Shown here: positions 58,251-64,000 of the stretch, piece after piece
Layout: each line of letters begins with the position of its first letter
How positions within the stretch are numbered: position 1 is the first letter of the stretch
Assembly: GCA_034359265.1 (NCBI GenBank)
Contig: CP136890.1
Coordinates: 40,770,501 to 40,834,500 of the forward strand
Origin: Canna indica
Taxonomy: Eukaryota; Streptophyta; Magnoliopsida; Zingiberales; Cannaceae
Length of the DNA stretch: 64,000 nucleotides
Direction of reading: 5' to 3'
Position numbers and translations under genes: made by a program
Notes under the pieces: model-generated
The model's database searches: none
Told to the model about the DNA's origin: nothing
The model's input: only the letters and a program-made list of their open reading frames with translations

Positions 58251-59465
58251 AGGGAAAATGTACGTACAAAAATACTTCTAATATTTTCTCACAGGTACTA
58301 AGATACCCCTAAGATTTTTTTTGGATAAAAAATACCCTTTACGTTATGGAATTGGGTACAAAATTGCCCCTATAGGTAAATAACGTTAATGGAGGGATAA
58401 CAGAGCTGACGTGGCTGATGACTATGACTGATGACATAGACACGTGGTGCGCATGCATGCCAAAACGTTTTCTCACAGGTATTAAAATGCTCATAATATT
58501 TTCTCACGAGTATTAAAATGCCCATAACGTTTTCTCACGGCTATTAAAATGCCCCTAACGTTTGTTTTGGAGCTAAAATACCCCTGATGTTATTGAAAAT
58601 GGTACAAAAATAACACCAATCTAACTATTATTAGGTGAGACTTAACGGCGATGTCTTGGATGTTGACAAAGATGTTGACTTTACACGTGGCGCACATGTA
58701 GAGAGCAACTTGCCATACAAACGACATGTAAGATGCAACAAATGGGCGAGAAAAAAAATAAAAAATTTGGTTAATCAAAAAATTGGTCTGAAATCGAATC
58801 AAATTTTTCAGTTAACCGATTCGATGGTTTCGATTTCAATTTTTATTTTCTAAATTTTTGAATTTTGATTTTGATTTCGGTCAACTTCGTTATCCCTCTA
58901 TTTAAAAAAACTGAATTTATGGAGGGATAACGATGTTAATGGAGGAATAGCGAAGCCAACCAAAATCGTAACTGAAATTGAAACTAAAAATTGAAAATTT
59001 AGACGATAATAACTAAAACTGAAACTGTTGGACCAGTTAATTGAAAAAAAATAGTTTTTGTAAATGGAGGGATAACGAAGTTGACACTGAAACTGAAATT
59101 GAAAGCCGAAAATTTAGAAAATAAAAACCGAAACTGAAATAATCAGATTCGTTAACCGAAAAATTCGATTCAGTTTCAGACCGGTTTTTTGATTAATCGA
59201 ATTTTTAATATTTTTGCTCACCCCTACGTTGCATCTTACGTGTCGCTTGCATGGCAAGTTGCTCTCTACATGTGCGCAACATGTAAAGTTAACATCTTTG
59301 TCAACATCCACGACATTTCCGTTAAGTCTCACCTAACAAAAGTTAGCTTGGTGTCATTTTTGTACCATTTTAAATAACATCGGGAGTATTTTAGCTCCAA
59401 AATAAATGTTAGGGGTATTTTAGTACCCATGAAAATGTTAGGGGCATTTTATGATAAAATATATA
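58250..59465. mobile_element. Foldback element with long inverted repeats
   Basis: The arm at about 58540-58830 (GGAGCTAAAATACCCCTGATG ... AGAGAGCAACTTGCCAT ... AAATTGGTCTGAAATCG) recurs inverted at about 59140-59430 (... ATGGCAAGTTGCTCTCTA ... TTTTAGCTCC). Each arm is about 290 bp. The outer left side carries three TTTTCTCAC...TATTAAAATGC repeats of about 31 bp (58470-58560). The centre repeats ATGGAGGGATAACG three times. The pairs of ORFs on opposite strands mirror each other and are not genes. Superfamily unknown; a Mutator-like foldback is possible. No clear target duplication. Confidence 0.7.
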
Positions 59466-59484
59466 GGTCTCCTCGAGAATCTTA

Positions 59485-60524
59485 TGTAAAGAACAGTTGC
59501 TTAGAAAGTTGCAACTGCTCTAATACTAACCTATTGTAGCAAAGTAAGAATCAAAACAAAAAGACAATGCAAACACAAGAGATTTATTTACGCAGTTCAG
59601 TGACAAACCAGTCACCTAATCTGTGGGGCACATACTGGACAAATACCCAATTCACTCTCTAGAAGTACAATATAAGTCCTCTAGATTTCACACTCGAAAT
59701 CCGACTACCAGTACTACAGTGAATCAAAAATAATAAAAACCTATTTGCTATTACAAGTAAATATCAACTTGCCTCTCTATGACATCACAGCCATAGAGTT
59801 TTGTCCTCCACACAGCCTCGTGTTGTAGTTAGTTATTCGTCCGATATCCAATCTTCTCCTCGAAGATAAAAGGTTGTTGCCTCTTCTGCACTCGACAATC
59901 TGCATTCAGCCATTTTAACTCCTCTATATGTGGCAACAACGTTTCCGCGCAATAGAGTTGTCGACAATAGATCTCTTCTCCAATATTTATTGGTGTCCTT
60001 GGAAGATTACTGGAAGATCTAAATAAATTCTGACTTCAATCACATTTAATCACCGTCTTCTTCAATAGAAACTGTCAGCATAACTTAGGCGTTTTTACAA
60101 AAGATCATTTATGTAAATAAGAAACGCCTAAGGAATAAGTGAAGAGAAACTCTTCGAAACTAAACTGACCAGGACGAAAAATAATGATGATTTAAATGCC
60201 TAGAATCAGTTAACAAAATCATCATTAAACCAGAAGTCCATCAGTCACCAAGATCGTATCAGGTAGCCCAACCAAAATTCTTTTTAAGACTATAAGTAGT
60301 TAAGACTGTGTCTTCACAGTTGAAACCTTCATCATTCATAGAGTATATTTCGGTAACAGCAGCTTCATCATCCATGATGAATTCTAACTGAACAAACAAT
60401 ATAAGTTCCAACATAAGCTGCTAATTAACAAGAGCAGTTTGTGAAGTGACTTTTTACTTGAGAATAAATTTGGAAAAAATATTTTTGCCAAATATAGCCA
60501 ACATACACAGAATCAATACTAACA
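59485..60524 (-). repeat. 3' LTR of the second Copia element
   Basis: Minus strand TGTTAGTATTGATTC ... GTTCTTTACA, 1,040 bp, with TG...CA ends. The 5' border is fixed by the polypurine tract at 60525-60536; the 3' border rests on the TG/CA rule only, since the other LTR is outside the window. Confidence 0.7.
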
Positions 60525-61032
60525 ATCTCCCCCTTTGGCTTATTTGGAAAAAATCCAGCCTGTCATAAATAATGCTATAAAGAGAGCAATAATAACAGAA
60601 GAGTTTTTTCACGGATATAACCATACATTCGATCAAGATTAAATAGTTTTCATGAGCCATCACATAGTTTAAAACTATTCATCACAGAAAAAGAACCATT
60701 ACCATCACAGAGTTCATATTCAGGCATCACAGAGCAGTTATAGAATAGTACCAACAACCACCACAAACCAACAGACAGAAGACCAAAATTGGTTCAGTCT
60801 TTACCTCAGTCTAGACCTTAACAAGACCAGACTCCATTTATTCAAAAACCACACACACACATCTCCCTCTTTTTGGCCGAATAAGCCAATAGGCTAGGAC
60901 CAGTCACTGTTACTCAGAAAATCAGAAGTTGCCTGGACTGCGCCAACCATAATCCTCTCCAGAAGACCACCATGGAATCCCTTCACTACTGTCTATAAAA
61001 TATTTGGTCATCTTTTTCTTAAGAGATATTAC

Positions 61033-61587
61033 CTATAGACAAAGAGTTGCCAACAACACTTGTGTTTTGAACAGTTCATCCCGGATGGCCCTTTCTGCAT
61101 TGGTCCCAGGAGCCGGATAGTACCCTAGTGCTGTAGATGCAAGTGCTGAAGTTATTTCAGCAACAGTTGGCACAGAGACGTTCAAGCTAGTGTCAATCTT
61201 GACTGCCTCAGCTATAGTTTTACCTTTCACTAACTCAATTTTAGAATCTGTCTTTCCTGGAATTGAGTCATGATACTTGTCAGTTATAAAAACGATCCAA
61301 GAAGATATACTTGAAATATCGATTTCTTCTTTATCCTCCCCCTCAGTACATAATTCCTCCCCCTCAGAAGATAAAATTGGTGTGAGGGTTACAGATACAA
61401 TACCTCTACCAGAGCGTTCTATAGCATTTCCTTTCGATTTCTTTCTTTGCTTTTGATCATGAAAGGTGGACGGAGATGATCTTTTATTAGCGGATGGTGC
61501 TGGATTTTGTGTGTCGATAATTTCAGTAGGACTTGAGAACACCATCTCTATTGCCAAGGAAGCTTCCATCTCTTTCTCTGAGCTCAT
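61033..61587 (-). CDS. Unknown ORF between Copia pol and 3' LTR, 184 codons
   Basis: Open from ATG 61587 to a stop at 61033. The N-terminus is serine/proline-rich with a basic patch (KQRKKSKGN near residue 46) that could be a nuclear signal. The middle is acidic (SSEGEELCTEGEDKEE), and the C-terminal half looks helical (ALASTALGY, AERAIRDELFKTQVLLATL). No signal peptide, membrane segment or zinc motif is visible. It sits in the RNase H to polypurine-tract interval on the coding strand, the place where some Copia elements carry an additional ORF. It may be part of a longer spliced frame. No family is recognised; it has no stops, unlike the neighbouring pol. Confidence 0.5.
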   Translation of the reverse strand: MSSEKEMEASLAIEMVFSSPTEIIDTQNPAPSANKRSSPSTFHDQKQRKKSKGNAIERSGRGIVSVTLTPILSSEGEELCTEGEDKEEIDISSISSWIVFITDKYHDSIPGKTDSKIELVKGKTIAEAVKIDTSLNVSVPTVAEITSALASTALGYYPAPGTNAERAIRDELFKTQVLLATLCL

Positions 61588-61662
61588 TGTTTTACCCTTT
61601 TACTGCTCTGTAATGGAAATTCGACTTAAATAGACTATAGAATGAATGAAGATTGAGTCTGT

Positions 61663-62983
61663 TGTTGGTGAAATGGCCACACTAGAGGGGGATGAATAGT
61701 ATGTTAACTAAATCTATTTGCCTAAATTCCATTTTAAATATTTCGTGGATTACTTAGGCAATTCACAATTGAATGACTAAATGCGGAACCGATTAATGTT
61801 AAAGCAATTAATATAAATAAAATATTAATGCTAACACAATGATTTATAGTGGTTCGGCCCCAATGCCTACTCCACTACCTAAGCACACTGCTTAGGATGT
61901 CCAAATTAGCTTTACTAGATTATATCGTTTCCCTTACAAAGAGGACTTTACATCGGAAAGTCTCCGCTCTAAAACCGAAGGCACTTTCACACCCGTAAGT
62001 ATCCTGCCTTCCTACCGAGAGAACTCTCCCACCTCAACCTAAGGGACAACTTAACTAATCATAGTAAACTAAGTTTACAATGATGGATTTAAGCCTAAAC
62101 ACCAAGGCAACCACCAACTCAATCAAACCTAGCAACCTAGGTTTACACAAATGATATACAATGAAAATACAATAAAAATTGGAGCAATAAATCAAACAAC
62201 AAGTACTAAACTCCAAAAGAAACTCCCTAATCCTCTTGATGCCTTGAGAAGATGAATCTTTGAAGCTTGAAGGCTAAATCAACAAATGAAGATCAAAACT
62301 AGGGCTTTTGCAAGGATGGCTCAATGAGAGCTTGTAGAAATACTTAGGATCACTTTTTGAGGCTTGGAAGCATCATGGAAGGCTTGGAAGAGAGTTTGGG
62401 GTGGATATTTATAACTCCCTAAACAAGATGGCTCGTCAATGAGCTGATTTCTGCCCGTTGGCAATGCCCGATCGCTTACCGATCGATTGTCGATCGACCG
62501 AAGGACTTCTGCCCATTTTGGGCATCATTCGGTCGACCGAAAGGCTTCCAAAAAATCCTTTAAAATATCTCGTTATCTAGTTTTTACCTAAGGAACAATT
62601 ATCGATATTTTTTGTGTCAAGAAAATATCTAGGTTATATAGCCCTTCAAGGAGCTCCCTAGGGTTAGTGAATTCCAAGGCCATTTTCGATTTTCCGATTT
62701 TTCATGTTTTGGGGTTCGGGTTTGGTTTTTGGGTTCTTATGCATCATCATGAGGATTTACAACACAAGCTAGACACCTAAAACCTAAACTTTAACTTCCC
62801 GAAGAATTTCGAGCATCGACGAGCGTCCTTGTCGATTTCTCCAAATTCTTTGATTTTTTCGATCGCAGACGTCGTGCACTAACTGACTTGGAACCTGAAA
62901 GTATTTCTCAATGAAATATTAGTTCCATATTTGTTATCATCAAATCCGAGATTAAGACCAAGATTGAAAACCTTAGGCCAACA
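61663..62983 (-). mobile_element. Solo LTR, family A, inside the second Copia element
   Basis: Plus strand TGTTGGTGAAATGGCC ... CTTAGGCCAACA, 1,321 bp. Flanks TCTGT (61658-61662) and ACTGT (62984-62988) are a 5-bp target duplication with one change. It carries the GATCG/GTCGAC palindromic region (62440-62550), a minus-strand TATAAATA at 62406-62413 and the conserved GCCGAACCACTATAAATC block near 61838-61895. Confidence 0.87.
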
Positions 62984-63499
62984 ACTGTCAATTAAGTTCT
63001 CAAGAATTTGAACCAAGTTGCAACACATAAAGTACATAAATGATGACATATCTGTTCACATTCGCATTAAAGTACAACCCCCGCCAAAAACTCAATGGTG
63101 AAGTTACGGTTACAAGAGAAACGCCAGCTGAAAAAATTGATTATGTGAGAGAATAAATTTTTGAAAACTAATTTATTCATCATGTAACACACTATCCAAG
63201 GAAGATTTAGAGATTCTTCATATATCCTATTTAAAAAGAAGAATAACCTGTGACATGACACTCAGTCATTGGGCAGAAAAATATTTTGACTGTGTTGTAC
63301 TAATGGCCTTTGAGAAGAAAGTTGCATCCTTATCCAAATTATCTCTCATAAAGGAAAGCACACGTGCGAACATTAAAAAAAAGTTTCTCACTTAGTTTAT
63401 CAATCATCATTTAGAATCCCTTTTTGAAGAACTGAAGATGTTACCCACTATTCTCAGTTGCAGTGAATACCAGTTGCAAGTGCTTCATTACAACTGGAA

Positions 63500-64000
63500 C
63501 CTTGTTCTTAAATCAAAGAGTTTAGCACGTGAATGCACAATGGAATCTTTAAAGTTTTGATAGAACTTGTTGTATCACAATAATGTACCTTTTCTTCTTG
63601 ATTGTGACCATATTCAAATAGCATACTCTTCATCCAAATTAAATGCGTATTGCAACTGCCTGTTGCAAAATAGTCTACCTCTACTGAAGAAAAAGAAATA
63701 TAATTTTGTTTCTTGCTTAACCAGGCCACAAGATTTGATCCAACAAAAAAACAACCGCCTGATGTACTCTTTCTGTCATTAATATTTCAAGCCCAATCTG
63801 CATTTGAAAATCTAGCTAGACAAGGATTACAATCAACAAAAATACCAAAGACCAAAATCTAAAGTACCTTTCACATATTTGAGAATTCTCTTAATAGCTT
63901 AAAGGTAAGACTCCTTTGGATTTGCTTGATATCTAGCACACAAACCAACACTAAAGCATAAGTTAGGTCTGCTAGCTATCAAATATAATAAGCTATCAAT
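63500..64000 (-). pseudogene. Copia RNase H and reverse-transcriptase tail
   Basis: Minus strand from the window edge: LLYLIASRPNLCFSVGLCAR (the YLTxTRPDI region), AIKRILKYVKGTLDFGLWY, FSNADWA, RKSTSGGCFFVG, WLSKKQNYISFSSVEVDYF and YCDTTSS. These are the RNase H landmarks of Ty1/Copia; the acidic residues in ADWA, VEVDY and CDTTS are present. Stops after SYL and in the ADWA*N segment (about 63785) and a lost frame below 63508 show decay. The 5' part lies outside the window. Confidence 0.85.

Larger units (their letters stand above)
59485..64000 (-). mobile_element. Copia element, 3' half (second lineage), cut by window end
   Basis: Going down the minus strand: reverse-transcriptase tail and RNase H (64000-63500), a noncoding stretch with a solo LTR (61663-62983), a 184-codon ORF (61587-61033), a polypurine tract (60536-60525, AAAGGGGGAGAT) and the 3' LTR (60524-59485). 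Its LTR is unrelated to family A. The 5' half lies beyond the window. Confidence 0.82.

Noticed and set aside
58590..59377. Four ORFs of 62-72 codons sharing ALYMCATCKVNIFVNI-like sequence
   Set aside because: They are the same DNA read from the two arms of an inverted repeat; coding on both strands is not credible.
1..64000. CRISPR array or prokaryotic defence system
   Set aside because: The repeats seen are LTRs, subterminal transposon repeats and minisatellites; none has the regular repeat-spacer form, and the genes are spliced and plant-like.

Overview
The window is nuclear DNA of a flowering plant. The evidence is spliced genes with GT-AG introns, an almost complete plant URB2 homologue, and dense nested transposons of plant families: LINE-L1 with a C-terminal RNase H, Copia and Gypsy LTR elements, CACTA/En-Spm, hAT, MITEs and a TRIM. 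The species cannot be named from sequence alone. No tRNA gene, full rRNA gene, CRISPR array or bacterial-type operon was seen.

Layout. 1-9.2 kb: an old L1 LINE broken by a MITE and a solo LTR, then a decayed Gypsy element that carries another solo LTR and ends in tandem repeats and a GC-rich minisatellite. 9.2-15.6 kb: a decayed CACTA element with TNP2-like and Ptta-like modules, then a short CACTA derivative with both ends. 15.7-17.7 kb: patchwork of LTR pieces and a palindrome-flanked insertion. 18.2-39.3 kb, minus strand: the only host gene found, a URB2/Npa2-type nucleolar ribosome-biogenesis protein. I rebuilt it as 10 exons with consistent phases (2,040 codons plus stop). Its introns hold a 3.76-kb hAT element and several MITEs, and a telo-box lies just upstream of the start codon. 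40.4-44.9 kb: a second L1 LINE interrupted by a 521-bp TRIM with its target duplication intact. 45.0-57.3 kb: a CACTA-like fragment split by an 11-kb minus-strand Copia composite (LTR, internal region, LTR, partial internal region, partial LTR), whose internal region holds a 2.5-kb tandem duplication and no pol. 57.3-59.5 kb: a hAT MITE and a long inverted-repeat foldback element. 59.5-64.0 kb: the 3' half of a different minus-strand Copia element (LTR, an extra ORF downstream of pol, RNase H), itself invaded by a solo LTR.

One LTR family (about 1.2-1.5 kb, ends TGTTGG...CCAACA) occurs at least seven times, complete or partial. It carries variable GATCG-rich palindromes upstream of TATAAATA and a strongly conserved block further 3'. 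The URB2 gene is the only locus that looks functional. All transposon coding regions contain stops or frameshifts, except one 184-codon ORF near 61 kb that is open but of unknown function.
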